DNA of 64,000 nucleotides from an uncultured Monoglobus sp. (GTDB taxonomy: Bacteria; Bacillota; Clostridia; Monoglobales; Monoglobaceae): the NCBI GenBank assembly GCA_947624775.1, contig CANQLT010000002.1, forward strand, positions 1-64,000, in the 5' to 3' direction. A model generated the notes under the pieces. The model worked only from the letters and a program-made list of their open reading frames with translations, did no database searches and was not told where the DNA came from. Of this stretch, positions 1-10,418 are shown piece after piece. The translations under genes were made by a program, and so were the position numbers. Position 1 is the stretch's first letter. Each line of letters begins with the position of its first letter.

Positions 1-147
1 GATCCGGTGCCTGTGTCGGCTGATCGGGTGCCTGTGTCGGCTGATCCGGTGCCTGTGTCGGCTGATCGGGTGCCTGTGTCGGCTGATCCGGTGCCTGCGT
101 GGGCTGGTCGGGTGCCTGTGTGGGCTGCTCAGGTGCCTCGGTTGCGG
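1..147 (-). repeat. 21-bp tandem repeat encoding a PTQAPDQ-type linker, continuing past the window edge
   Basis: Consecutive 21-nt units gatc(c/g)ggtgcctgtgtcggct. The early units alternate gatcc/gatcg, giving a 42-bp higher-order period. Confidence 0.85.
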
Positions 148-1654
148 GCGCCTGTGTGGGTGTCGGTATGGTTGAACCGTTTACAACGATCTCAAATTCA
201 ACCGTGCCCGCATCGGTCACGATCGAAACCTTGTGGCTTCCGTTGTAGAGCTTCGACAGGAAGTTGGGGCTGAACACAACGTCGTTGCCAACTATTGTGT
301 AATCCACACCTTCTTTAAGCTCGATCGACTGGCCGGCCTCATCGGTGCCGTTCCAAACAACGCTGTTTACTGTTATGTCTTTTCCGTCCTCGCTTACCAG
401 CTCGGCCTTAACTTCCGTGGGAGCTTCGGGATCGAATTCCTGCGTGGGATCTTTGATCGAAACCGTGGGAGCCTCAGACGGAGCCTCGGAAGCATCGGGA
501 GCGGGAGTAACGTCACCGGCATCTATAAAGCCGGCATATACGTTCAGATTGCCTGTGATTCGCTTTGTCGCAATGTTGATAAGTCCGTTTGCGCCGGCTT
601 TGTCGGCCAAGGCCTGGCTGCTGTACCAACCCGCGAAAGTCATGCCTTCTTTTTCGGGATCAGCGGGAATTTCAGCGTAGTTGTTTGATCTTACATAAAC
701 GCTGTCATACAGCTCGCCGTCAACATAGAAATTAACCACGTATGTGCGCGACGATGTGCCGCTGCCGCCGCCCGAACCGCCGTAGCCGTAGTTGGGGCTG
801 TATACGGAAACGCCGCTGTTGCCCGTTGTGGTGGTGTCGCTGCCCGTGCTTGTGATCTTCATGTTGGACGACAGATTCAGGATGTTGTTGCCAACCTGCG
901 AGTTTACGATATTGAGCTCGCCGCCCGCGGAAGGTGAAATAACAACGCCGTTGGCAACCACGCCGTTCAGCGTAACGCCGCCCGACTTAACCATGATGAT
1001 GCCGCCGTAATAATCGGGGCCGTAGGTTCCGGGACCCGTTATGTAGAGCTTGATCATGTTGTCAAGTATCTTGACAAACTCGCCTCTGGCGATGTTGTCC
1101 TGAGGTCTGATCGTGCCGTCGGGATATCCGTTTACGTAACCTGCCGCTGTCATGGCTCCGATATAGCCGTTGGCGTACTCGGAAATGCCGGAATAGTCGG
1201 CATAGTTGGTGATGCCCGCCATGTTGTTTACCGGAGCGAGGCCGTAGGCTCTGCCCAGCATGGTCATGGCTTCCTCACGCGTCATGTTGGCTTCGGGCTG
1301 CATTGTGCCGTCGCCGTAGCCTGTCAATGTTCCGGCAGCCGCCAGCTTCAGTACCGCGTCGGCGTACCAGGCGTTTGAGTCAACGTCACTGTACGCGTTG
1401 GCGCCCGTCGCGGCGTAGCCTATAACGTTCTGCGTTACCTGAGCCACCTCGGCGCGAGTGATGAAATCATCCGGTCTGAAATAGCCGCCGTCGCCCTGGA
1501 TAACGTCATAGCCCGACCATTTGTCGATCACGCCTTCTGCCCAGTGGCCTGCTGTGTCGGCATAATTTGCCGCCGAAACGGTCACTGCGCCAAAGGTCGT
1601 GAGTACCATGGCGATCGCCAGAACAATTGAAAGTGTTCTTTTTAAGGTTCTCAT
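1..1654 (-). CDS. SLH-domain surface protein, N-terminal part; CDS runs off the left edge of the window
   Basis: Not in the ORF track because it has no stop in the window. Reverse translation from the ATG at 1654 gives MRTLKRTLSIVLAIAMVLTTFGAVTVSA (signal peptide), then SLH repeats (GHWAEGVIDKWSGYDVIQGDGGYFRPDD, ITRAEVAQ, MTREEAMTMLGRAYGL, NIARGEFVKILD), then PTQAPDQ linkers at the edge. Strongly similar to the N-terminus of the 1862..9535 protein. Confidence 0.88.
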   Translation of the reverse strand, partial: MRTLKRTLSIVLAIAMVLTTFGAVTVSAANYADTAGHWAEGVIDKWSGYDVIQGDGGYFRPDDFITRAEVAQVTQNVIGYAATGANAYSDVDSNAWYADAVLKLAAAGTLTGYGDGTMQPEANMTREEAMTMLGRAYGLAPVNNMAGITNYADYSGISEYANGYIGAMTAAGYVNGYPDGTIRPQDNIARGEFVKILDNMIKLYITGPGTYGPDYYGGIIMVKSGGVTLNGVVANGVVISPSAGGELNIVNSQVGNNILNLSSNMKITSTGSDTTTTGNSGVSVYSPNYGYGGSGGGSGTSSRTYVVNFYVDGELYDSVYVRSNNYAEIPADPEKEGMTFAGWYSSQALADKAGANGLINIATKRITGNLNVYAGFIDAGDVTPAPDASEAPSEAPTVSIKDPTQEFDPEAPTEVKAELVSEDGKDITVNSVVWNGTDEAGQSIELKEGVDYTIVGNDVVFSPNFLSKLYNGSHKVSIVTDAGTVEFEIVVNGSTIPTPTQAPATEAPEQPTQAPDQPTQAPDQPTQAPDQPTQAPDQPTQAPDQPTQAPD

Positions 1655-1799
1655 AAAAACCCTCCTTTGTTTGTTTTTGTATATTTTAATTTTATTTTTT
1701 TGCATAGTAAAAATAGTTACAAATATGTAATTTATATTCTAACATATAATACACAAAAAATCAATTGATTTTTAGTCTTTTATTATTGTTTTTTTATCA

Positions 1800-1842
1800 A
1801 AAAAATTATAAAAATAAGGTACCGTGTTCGCGGTACCTTATT
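1800..1842 (-). terminator. Rho-independent terminator after the 2557-aa gene
   Basis: Perfect 12-bp stem aataaggtaccg-tgttcg-cggtaccttatt (1813..1842) followed on the minus strand by a T-rich tract. Confidence 0.8.
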
Positions 1843-1861
1843 ATATTTTGTAATTCGGCTT

Positions 1862-4800
1862 TTAGAATTCCACGTTTACCTTTGTGTCGGCCGCGGGCAT
1901 CTCGAAGGTGTAATATCCGTCCTTGCCCTCAACGGGTTTAACTTCCGTTCCGGGGAGCGTAAGAACGCTCTTTGCCTTCGGGCTGGTCTTGATCATGATG
2001 GTCTCGCCGGGAGCCGCCATATAAGACTTGGCCAAATTCTCATCAGACGGCGCCGTGCCGTAGTTCGCGGGAGCCCAGTCTCCGAAATACTGCTCGGGTG
2101 TGGGCAGCGTGTAGCCGTTGGCGTCGTATTTGCCGTTGGGGTTATCGGCCGAAGCCGTGATATCCGTCGCGGGATCGCTTGCCTTGTAAACGCCGTTTAC
2201 CACATAGTATATAGCGTCGGAAGGTTGAGAGCTGCTCATCGAGGTCCAGCCTGTGGGCTTGTTAACTCCGTCACCTATCGTGGTGTTATCGAAGATAGTA
2301 ACGGTCTTGCCCTTGCCGCCCCAAGGTCTGCCCCAGTTGCCGCCTTTTCCGGCCTGCATACCCGAAGCGGGGTTCTTGGTGATCGTGCAGTTCTTGAAGT
2401 AGTAGCCCAGGTCTGTCTCGGCCGAGTTCTTGCAGGCCGTGATGTAGCCGCCGTTATCGGTGTCGCTCATGCCCTGCCATCTCAGCTCGCAGTTCTCGAA
2501 GTAGCAGTTGTCGCCGCCGCAGATGTAGTCGGTGTTGCCCGAGATCAGGCAGTCCTTAACGTACATTGACTTCGCGCCTGTTCCGAATGTATCCTGGCTG
2601 GATACGAACGAGCAGTTGTAAAGCTCGATCTCGCTGCCGCCCGCGAAGATCGCCGCGGCTCTCTCGTTGTAGGTCCTGTTGTTTACAGCAGTGTCGAGGT
2701 CATCTCTGAATACGCCTACCTTGGCGTCGCCGCCGCCGGGAGTTACGTGGTCGCTGAGCTCCTTCTCGGTAATGTACAGATTGAAGCTGCTCTGAGCGTC
2801 GATGTTCTCCATGTAGAAACCTCTGTTCAGAGTTCTTATGGTCGATCCCCAGTTGTTGACCGTCCACTGGCTCGTCTTGGCTACCGCGTAGTCGGCGCTG
2901 TACCAGCCCTGATAGGACTTGCCCTCGCCGGTCTCGGGATCGCCCGCGTCTGTCTGAGGCGCAGATGAATCATAAACGTAGCCTATACCGTAGTACCAGG
3001 TGATCAAAGGTCTCTTGTCGCTGTCCTTCTCGGCTGCAGCAGGATCCGCGGCCTTGAGAGCTATGTCGTCAATGTTGACATAGAGCTGCTCTTCATAGGT
3101 GCCGGGATCGATAACGATGTTAACCACCTGTCCGGGCTCTCTGCTCATCAGTCTTACCGCCGCGAGAGCCTCGCTGATCGACTTGTACTCCTTGTCGCTG
3201 CCGACCGTCAGAGTGTCTTTATAATCAAGCGCCGCGGGGCCGTCCTTCATCAGAAGGATGTTCTTGAACGGAGCCTGATCGCCTGCCAGGAACTGATAGC
3301 TTCCGGACAGAGGCGACAACGTGTATGCCTGACCGTCCGCCGTTGTGAGCGCGATGTCATATGTCTCGTTGGACATCAGCGTCGCCTTGTATGTGCCGTC
3401 CGCCGCTACATCGGCTGTGGCATAAGGCTCGGCCGCGCCCTGCTTGGTGAATGTCAGCTTGGCGCCTATAGCCGCGTCGTAATCATATACGGGTGTAAGC
3501 AGATCGTGTGACGAGATCGTCGAAACCTTACCGCTTACTTCCGCGTCCGCAATAAGAACGAATGTGAGATCCATTTCCTGATTATATCTGTTCTGCTCGA
3601 TCGATATGTGCTGGCCTTCGATAGTTGTGCAAACATCGCTCTCGCCCTCGACTGTCGCGGTAAAGGTCTTGCCCTTGGGCAGTTTTACCATATAGTCGTC
3701 CGCAAAGGGAACAGTGTATGTCTCGCTCGGGTCGTCGTCGTTTGTGAATACTATGTTCTTGTCCGTAAAGTCACGGCCGGTCTGGTTCATGATAGAACCT
3801 GACAGCCACTTCTCGGGAGTCTCCTCGTAGTACTCGATAAATATCGCGTACAGGTTCTTGTTGGAGCCGCCGCCGTAGGTGTAAACGGGCTTACCGCTCG
3901 CCGCCTGCGCCGCTGTCATGTCGTATGTCACCGCTGTTGCGCCGGTCTCGGAGGCCTTTGAGGAAACAACCTCGGGTGTTCCGTCGCCGTCCGCGTCATA
4001 GGCGATGTTCTGGGTCCTGCCGGCTGAGCCGTGACCGTCGAACACTACCGTGACCGTGCAAGCACAAGGCTCGGGAATGATTGAAACATAGAGCTTCTCT
4101 GTGCTGCCGCTGCCGCCTCTCAGCGAGCCGGTTAAAGTATATTCCTGTCCATTGGCGTGGGTGTACTTAACGCTTCTGCTCGCGTCATATGTGTATCCGG
4201 GGCCTACAACGGCGCCGTCAACGTTTTCAACGGGAGCGGTGTCGGCTGTCTTGTAATTAGCCAGCGCGCTCTTGACCGCTTGGTTATCAAGCTTCCAGAA
4301 CTTATCCGCGGGGATTCCGCCGGGTTCACTTGACGCCGCGGGCTCGGTTGAAGCCGCGGGCTCGTCAGCCGCAGCAACCGCGGAAGCCGCAGCAGGTGAG
4401 AATACTATCGCGTAGTAGCTCGTGTTGTTGTCGCTGTAGATCTGAACGGTGTCGCCTGTAAACACGCCTGTCTTGGTGAATACGGGCAGATTGTCCGCGT
4501 CCTCTTCTTTTGTCTTGATAACAGTATATTTTGCAACATCACTGCCGTTGATCGCGAAAGTTATGTTTGCGTCGGTGTCGCTTCCGCCGCTTCTCGCGTA
4601 CAGTGTTATGGTTCCGTCAAACGGAGCTTTGAACTCAAAGCACTTGTCCTTAACGTCCTCGCCGGTCTCCTCGTTCGGGGTTATGCTGCCCCTGCCCTGA
4701 GACTTGATCATGCGGGTGAAGCTTGCGCCGTCGGAGAAAGTTCTGTTGCTGGGCTGGTTGGCGTTCAGCGAGGGCTTTGTGCCCAAATCGGATACCGAAT

Positions 4801-7800
4801 AATATGTCAGTCCGTTTACGTCAACGATAGACTCGGGACCGACGTTGTATCTGTCGATCTCGCCGGCATCGTTCTTGTGGTCGCCCTCGGGGAACATTGT
4901 GGTGTTCACCGTGCCGTCGGCGTTAACGAAGGGCTCCTTGCCGAAATCCCAAACGATCGAGCCTTCGGGATAGTTGTTACCTTCCGCGGGCTCTTGAGTT
5001 CCGGGAGTTTCTGCGGGAGGCGCCGCTGTGGGTGCCTCTGTGGGAGCCTCTGTCGCGGGTGCCGCTGTGGGCTCAGCCGGTGCTGCCGTAGGCGCCTCTG
5101 TGGGAGCAGGTTCCTCGGCGCTGTCGGGAACAACTATCCACGCGTCGCCCTCTCCGGTGATGTCGCCTATCGAGACTTCGTATTTGCTCGGTGCGCCGCC
5201 GGTGTATGTTACTTCAACCTTTACGTCCTGAGCGGGCATCGTGAAGGAATTGCCGCTTACGGAAATATCCTTGCCGTCAGCGCCCGTTACCTTGATAGTG
5301 GGTACCGCGCCCGCAACCGCGGGTGTGCCGCTGTATGTAACCGTCGCGCCTTCCTCGAACTGATATACCGTCGTTCCGGGCTCAGCCGTCGCGGGTGCCT
5401 GTGTGGGCTCCGCGGGAGCGTTTGTGGGCTCCGCCGGTGCCTGTGTGGGTTCAACCGAGCCGCCGCCTGCGGGTGTGAAGCTCAGAGCTGTCAGCCAGAA
5501 TCCGTTTGTGCTGCCCTTGCCGCCTACCTGGATCGTCTCGCCTGCCTTCAGGTCGTACGAGAAGTCTTTGCTAAGCTCTTCGGGCGTTACTGTGGTGTAT
5601 GCCTCGTTTGTTGCCTCTTTTGAACCTACCTTGATCAATACCGATCTGGGACTATCATCCTTCTTAGAGGGATCTTTTACTCCGTCGTTTACAACCGCTG
5701 CTCCCGAAGAATGGATAGTAAATGCGATCTTTCCGTCTGTCTCGGCCTTATACTTGAAGTACCAGCTGCCGCTGCCGCCAAGGTTCAGATATGTTGTCTT
5801 TCCATCATTTACCTTTTCATTTGTGGCAACCGTTATCTTCTTGCCTGCCGCGCCGCAGATCGTGATTCCGTCAACCGTCTGCTCGGTGGCAACCTCTTTG
5901 CCTTCGCCCGTAAACTCAGCCCATGCCTCGGATGAGAAATCCCATACCTTGGTCTCGCCGCCGACTGCCGGAGGATTATCCGGTGCCTGTGTGGGCTCTG
6001 CCGGTGCTGCTGTGGGCTCTGTGGGTGCCTGGGTGGGCTCCGCAGGTGCCGCTGTGGGCTGCTCGGGTTCTGTTGAACTGCCGTCGTCCTTGATAAACGT
6101 GAACGCAATGACCGTTCCTGTTCCGGCTGTACCGTCAAACCAGAAGTATACAATGTCGCCCGCTTTGGCGCTGTATGTTTCGGGCACTATAACATCGTCG
6201 TTTCTGTCCGCGCTGTACGAAAGTACCTTCTTTGTCGGGTTGTCGAGACCGAGTCCCGTCTGAGCGTTAATGCTCATATCGAGCACCCCGCTGCCGCCCG
6301 ACTGGCCGGCTCTTACCTGGATCTTGCAGTCATAGGGAGCGCAAACCGCTACAACGTTGTTGAGGTCAACTTCCCATCCTTCATCTTTCATTGTGCCTGT
6401 TCTCAGGATAATTCTGCCGCCGTCATAGGTCTTCGCGGTTCCGAGCTTGGGAGCCGTGCCCTCGTCCTTTCTGTATACGGTAATGTTCTTGTTGCCGAAC
6501 GTTGATTTATACGAAATCTCGCCGCTGTCGGGTTTGGTAAAGCTTATCTCCAGATTGTCGTCAACGTACTGCTCGCGTATATACTTGTAAAGACCATCGG
6601 TATCCTCAACGGGTGTCAGTTCCGCAGCCTCGGCTGTCGCGTCGGAAGCGGACGCCGCGGGTATAAACTCGTAGCCGTAGATCGTGCCGGTCGTGCCGCC
6701 CGCCCAGAGGCCGTAGAGCTTATCCTTGCTGAGGTTCCATGTCTTTGTGCCGTAGCCGTAATCCTGGGCCTCGGTTATTGTTTCGATATTCTCCGAAGCG
6801 CAGGGAACCGTTCCGGTTGTCTCGTCGGCAAGTTTGGTGTCTTTGCCGCCGTCGGGAGTAAAGTCGGTGGTCTTGCTTTCGGGCTGACGTCTGTAATAGA
6901 TCTTGAATACGCCGTCAACATGAGGCGTTATCTCAAGAATCGTGCAGTTAAAGCTTGAAGGCGTGCCGTCTTCATTCGTGGCGCCGGTGGAGGCAAAGAA
7001 TGTCAGATCGCTTACCGACTTCGGCTTGGAATTCTGGCTTCTTACTCTCAGGAAGCTTGTGCTGTCGAATTCTTTGCCGCCTATTGTCAGGGTCTGGGGA
7101 TTTTTGTCCTCGCCGACCTCGCTGATATACTTGCTCACAACCGTAACATTGGCGTCGTCTGTCAGCTTTGTGCCCTCGCTTATAAGCGCGTTTTTGTCAA
7201 CAGTGTATGAACTCGATCCCTCGGGCGCGGGTGCCGCTGTGGCATCTGTCGAAGGAGCCTGCGTGGGCTCCGCGGGCGCCTGTGTGGGCTCCGCCGGACC
7301 GGGCTCAACCGAACCGCCGCCTGCGGGTGTGAAGCTCAGTGCCGGGAGATAGAAGCCGTTTGTGCCGCCCGCTACCTTGATGGTCTCGCCTGCCGCCAGA
7401 TCATACGAATAATCCTTCGTCAGTACTACCGGATCCGCGCTGCAATATGTGTCCTCTTTCTCTTTCTCTGTGCCCTTTGTTATCTTTATTGATCTTAACG
7501 TTGTGTCTCCGTCCTTCTTGTACGGTGAATCGCCCGACGCCTTTACCGTGAACTTGATAGTTCCGGCCTCGGTCGCCGTATATGAGAAGTAGCAGCTTCC
7601 CGACGCGCTGAGCTTAAGTCCGTCCTCCGCGCTTGTCGTGATGCTCTTTCCTCCCGTTACGCCCTTTACCGCTCCTACGGTTATGCCGTCTACAGTTTTC
7701 TGCGAAGCGGCATTTTCATCAAGCGTGAACGAGAAATCTTTCCACTCGCCCTCGGTGAAGTTCCATACCTTGCTCTCGCCGCCGACTGCCGGAGGATTAT

Positions 7801-9535
7801 CCGGTGCCTGTGTGGGCTCTGCCGGTGCTGCTGTGGGCTCCGCGGGTGCCTGTGTAGGCTCTTCCGGCGCCGCCGCTGCCAGAGTTCCCTCGCCGCCGTT
7901 TACTTTAAGGGTGGCGTTATAAAGCTTTGCGGGAGCCTGGGTCGCGGGTGCCTGTGTGGCGGGTGCCTGTGTGGCAGGTGCCTGAGTTGCGGGCGCCTGT
8001 GTAGGCTCCGCGGGTACCTCCGTTGCGGGCGCTTCCGTCGCGGGAGCTTCCGTTGCGGGAGCCGCCGTGGGAACCGCTACGCTCGAGCCGTTTACAACTA
8101 TATCAAACGAAACCGCTCCGGCATCAGTCATGATCTGGATATTGTGGGTTCCGTCATAGAGACTCGACAGGAATTCTTCGCTGAATTTAACGGTATTTCC
8201 TTCGATGGTGTAATCCTTGTCCTTTGTAAGCGTCACTGACTGAGCGGCCGCTTCTGTGCCTCCCCATACAACCGAATTAACGGTAACGTCTTTTCCGTCC
8301 TTGGTTACCAGCTCGGCTTTAACTTCCGTGGGAGCCGAGGGATCATACTCCTCAGAGGGATCCTTGATCGAAACCGTCGGCGCCTGTGTGGGAACCGCCG
8401 ATGTCGCGGTGAAGCCCGCATAATAGTCGGTCGTGCCTGTTACTCTTGTCTTTGAAGGATCAATGGGTTCAAGCGTGTCAGCCGCATTCGCATCCTCCTG
8501 TGACTCGTACCAGCCTACGAATACCTGATTCGCAGCCGTGGGGTCAACCGGAAGAGAAGCGCTGAGATACGAGTTGTACGCGGCTGTCTTTGTCGCGTAA
8601 AGCTCGCCGTCAACATAGAAGCGGATCGTGTAGTTTCTAACTCCGCTGCTTGAGCTGCCGCCGCCGTAGCTGCCGCCGTAATAGCCGCCTGCTATAACGC
8701 CGCTGAGCGATGTGCCGTTGCCCTGCTCGGAATTAACAGTCGCCGAATCCGAAAGATTGAGCACGCCGTTTGTGAGCTGAGCGTTGTTTGTGACAACGTC
8801 TCCCGATACCAGCGGAGAAACAACCGCCTTGTCAGCGATAACTCCGTTCAGAGTAACGCCGCCGGACTTAACCATAACGATTCCGCCGAAATAGCCGGGG
8901 CCGTAGGTTCCGGGACCTGTGATGTAGAGCTTGATCATGTTGTCAAGGATCTTAACGAACTCGCCTCTGGCGATGTTGTCCTTGGGTCTGATAGTGCCGT
9001 CGGGATAGCCGCCCACATAACCGGCCGCTGTCATGGCGCCGATGTAGCCCTGCGCATAATCCGATATGCTCGAATAGTCGGCATAATTGGTGATGCTCGC
9101 CATGTTGTTAACGGGCGCGAGGCCGTAGGCTCTGCTCAGCATGGTCATGGCTTCCTCACGGGTCATGTTGGCGTCGGGCGTCATTGTGCCGTCGCCGTTT
9201 CCGGTCAGAACGTCGGCCGCAACCAGCTTGAGGATCGCGTCGGTGTACCACGCGTTATCCGCAACGTCGATAAATGAATTTGGTGCCGATGTTACATAGC
9301 CGATAACGTTCTGCGTTATCTGCGCGACCTCGGCGCGTGTGATCGCGTCGTCGGGTCTGAAGTAACCGCCGTCGCCCTGGATCACGCCGTGACCCGACCA
9401 TGTGTCGATCACGCCCTCGGCCCAGTGACCGTTTGTGTCGGCGTATGTATTGGCCGAAACCGTCACAGCTCCGAAGGTTGTGAGTACCATAGCGATGGCA
9501 AGCACTAATGCCAAAGTTTTTCTTAAGGTTCTCAT
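1862..9535 (-). CDS. Giant SLH-anchored multidomain surface protein with C-terminal pectin methylesterase-like (CE8) domain
   Basis: Signal peptide and three SLH repeats; InlB/Flg_new-like FYVDGELYATK...YAGF segment; X2/Ig-like segment; repeated beta-sandwich-like modules (KVWNF..., KVWDF..., IVWDF...) joined by P/T/Q/A linkers. The C-terminus has pectinesterase motifs: GGSEIELYNCSFVSSQDTF, DYICGG, GRPWGG. Confidence 0.88.
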   Translation of the reverse strand: MRTLRKTLALVLAIAMVLTTFGAVTVSANTYADTNGHWAEGVIDTWSGHGVIQGDGGYFRPDDAITRAEVAQITQNVIGYVTSAPNSFIDVADNAWYTDAILKLVAADVLTGNGDGTMTPDANMTREEAMTMLSRAYGLAPVNNMASITNYADYSSISDYAQGYIGAMTAAGYVGGYPDGTIRPKDNIARGEFVKILDNMIKLYITGPGTYGPGYFGGIVMVKSGGVTLNGVIADKAVVSPLVSGDVVTNNAQLTNGVLNLSDSATVNSEQGNGTSLSGVIAGGYYGGSYGGGSSSSGVRNYTIRFYVDGELYATKTAAYNSYLSASLPVDPTAANQVFVGWYESQEDANAADTLEPIDPSKTRVTGTTDYYAGFTATSAVPTQAPTVSIKDPSEEYDPSAPTEVKAELVTKDGKDVTVNSVVWGGTEAAAQSVTLTKDKDYTIEGNTVKFSEEFLSSLYDGTHNIQIMTDAGAVSFDIVVNGSSVAVPTAAPATEAPATEAPATEVPAEPTQAPATQAPATQAPATQAPATQAPAKLYNATLKVNGGEGTLAAAAPEEPTQAPAEPTAAPAEPTQAPDNPPAVGGESKVWNFTEGEWKDFSFTLDENAASQKTVDGITVGAVKGVTGGKSITTSAEDGLKLSASGSCYFSYTATEAGTIKFTVKASGDSPYKKDGDTTLRSIKITKGTEKEKEDTYCSADPVVLTKDYSYDLAAGETIKVAGGTNGFYLPALSFTPAGGGSVEPGPAEPTQAPAEPTQAPSTDATAAPAPEGSSSYTVDKNALISEGTKLTDDANVTVVSKYISEVGEDKNPQTLTIGGKEFDSTSFLRVRSQNSKPKSVSDLTFFASTGATNEDGTPSSFNCTILEITPHVDGVFKIYYRRQPESKTTDFTPDGGKDTKLADETTGTVPCASENIETITEAQDYGYGTKTWNLSKDKLYGLWAGGTTGTIYGYEFIPAASASDATAEAAELTPVEDTDGLYKYIREQYVDDNLEISFTKPDSGEISYKSTFGNKNITVYRKDEGTAPKLGTAKTYDGGRIILRTGTMKDEGWEVDLNNVVAVCAPYDCKIQVRAGQSGGSGVLDMSINAQTGLGLDNPTKKVLSYSADRNDDVIVPETYSAKAGDIVYFWFDGTAGTGTVIAFTFIKDDGSSTEPEQPTAAPAEPTQAPTEPTAAPAEPTQAPDNPPAVGGETKVWDFSSEAWAEFTGEGKEVATEQTVDGITICGAAGKKITVATNEKVNDGKTTYLNLGGSGSWYFKYKAETDGKIAFTIHSSGAAVVNDGVKDPSKKDDSPRSVLIKVGSKEATNEAYTTVTPEELSKDFSYDLKAGETIQVGGKGSTNGFWLTALSFTPAGGGSVEPTQAPAEPTNAPAEPTQAPATAEPGTTVYQFEEGATVTYSGTPAVAGAVPTIKVTGADGKDISVSGNSFTMPAQDVKVEVTYTGGAPSKYEVSIGDITGEGDAWIVVPDSAEEPAPTEAPTAAPAEPTAAPATEAPTEAPTAAPPAETPGTQEPAEGNNYPEGSIVWDFGKEPFVNADGTVNTTMFPEGDHKNDAGEIDRYNVGPESIVDVNGLTYYSVSDLGTKPSLNANQPSNRTFSDGASFTRMIKSQGRGSITPNEETGEDVKDKCFEFKAPFDGTITLYARSGGSDTDANITFAINGSDVAKYTVIKTKEEDADNLPVFTKTGVFTGDTVQIYSDNNTSYYAIVFSPAAASAVAAADEPAASTEPAASSEPGGIPADKFWKLDNQAVKSALANYKTADTAPVENVDGAVVGPGYTYDASRSVKYTHANGQEYTLTGSLRGGSGSTEKLYVSIIPEPCACTVTVVFDGHGSAGRTQNIAYDADGDGTPEVVSSKASETGATAVTYDMTAAQAASGKPVYTYGGGSNKNLYAIFIEYYEETPEKWLSGSIMNQTGRDFTDKNIVFTNDDDPSETYTVPFADDYMVKLPKGKTFTATVEGESDVCTTIEGQHISIEQNRYNQEMDLTFVLIADAEVSGKVSTISSHDLLTPVYDYDAAIGAKLTFTKQGAAEPYATADVAADGTYKATLMSNETYDIALTTADGQAYTLSPLSGSYQFLAGDQAPFKNILLMKDGPAALDYKDTLTVGSDKEYKSISEALAAVRLMSREPGQVVNIVIDPGTYEEQLYVNIDDIALKAADPAAAEKDSDKRPLITWYYGIGYVYDSSAPQTDAGDPETGEGKSYQGWYSADYAVAKTSQWTVNNWGSTIRTLNRGFYMENIDAQSSFNLYITEKELSDHVTPGGGDAKVGVFRDDLDTAVNNRTYNERAAAIFAGGSEIELYNCSFVSSQDTFGTGAKSMYVKDCLISGNTDYICGGDNCYFENCELRWQGMSDTDNGGYITACKNSAETDLGYYFKNCTITKNPASGMQAGKGGNWGRPWGGKGKTVTIFDNTTIGDGVNKPTGWTSMSSSQPSDAIYYVVNGVYKASDPATDITASADNPNGKYDANGYTLPTPEQYFGDWAPANYGTAPSDENLAKSYMAAPGETIMIKTSPKAKSVLTLPGTEVKPVEGKDGYYTFEMPAADTKVNVEF

Positions 9536-9796
9536 AAAAACCCTCCTTAAATTAATAATAAAATTTTAATATTTTATACAAATATATTGTCCTTCCGGCA
9601 GCATACACCGCCACTTATTATAAATTATACATCTTTTATTAAAAAAAGTCAATATGCTTTGTACAAAAATTTAAGCAAACGGCGGGTGGCGCGGCGAAAT
9701 TAATTTATTTTACCCCTTGATAAAATCTCACTCGTTTGGTATAATATGATGATGAAAGTTTTTAGGCCTTTATCAGATCAAACGGAGAAATAAAAC

Positions 9797-10384
9797 ATGC
9801 TTTATTATATTGAAGGAAAACTGGTTTTAAAAACCGATGATTGCGCGGTTATCGACTGCGGAGGCGTGGCCTACAGGCTGCGCATCACCGCGGCGACGCT
9901 TGACGCTCTCGGCGATGAGGGAAGCACCGCGCGGCTTTACACATACCTGAATATAAAAACCGCGTCGGACATATTCGCGCTGTACGGCTTTGCCACGATT
10001 GAGGAGCGCAATATTTTTGAGATGCTTCTCGGCGTCAGCGGGATTGGAGCCAAGACGGCGGTCAGCCTGCTTTCGAACATCTCGCCCTCCAAGCTGGTAC
10101 TGTGCGTAATGAGCGACGACGCGGCATATCTTTCAAAGCACACCCAGGGGCTGGGTCCCAAGGGCGCCAAACGCCTGATACTTGAGCTAAAAGACAAGCT
10201 CAAGGGCTACGACATAACACAAATCGCGGACGAGAGCACCGAGAGCGGCGCAACCCTCGAGGCGGTCTCGGCGCTGACAGCGCTGGGCTACTCGGGCGAG
10301 GAAGCGCGCAGAGCGGTCAGCGGAGCGCCTGAAGGCGCCTCGGTCGAAGATATAATAAAACACGGTCTCAAAAACCTGATATAA
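9797..10384 (+). CDS. ruvA: Holliday junction branch migration protein RuvA
   Basis: MLYYIEGKLV...GVSGIGAKTAVSLLSN HhH motifs; adjacent to ruvB. Confidence 0.96.
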   Translation: MLYYIEGKLVLKTDDCAVIDCGGVAYRLRITAATLDALGDEGSTARLYTYLNIKTASDIFALYGFATIEERNIFEMLLGVSGIGAKTAVSLLSNISPSKLVLCVMSDDAAYLSKHTQGLGPKGAKRLILELKDKLKGYDITQIADESTESGATLEAVSALTALGYSGEEARRAVSGAPEGASVEDIIKHGLKNLI

Positions 10385-10418
10385 AATATTACCAATAAAA
10401 TAATACCAAAAGAAATGA

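Noticed and set aside
1-147. Possible CRISPR-like direct repeats at the left edge
   Set aside because: Uninterrupted 21-bp in-frame coding repeats (PTQAPDQ) with no spacers.
4877-6263. Long plus-strand ORFs (e.g. 4877..5623, 5403..6263) within the 2557-aa gene
   Set aside because: Antisense to a strongly supported coding region; composition mirrors the P/T/A-rich codons (Val/Gly/Ala-rich repeats); no motifs or RBS.
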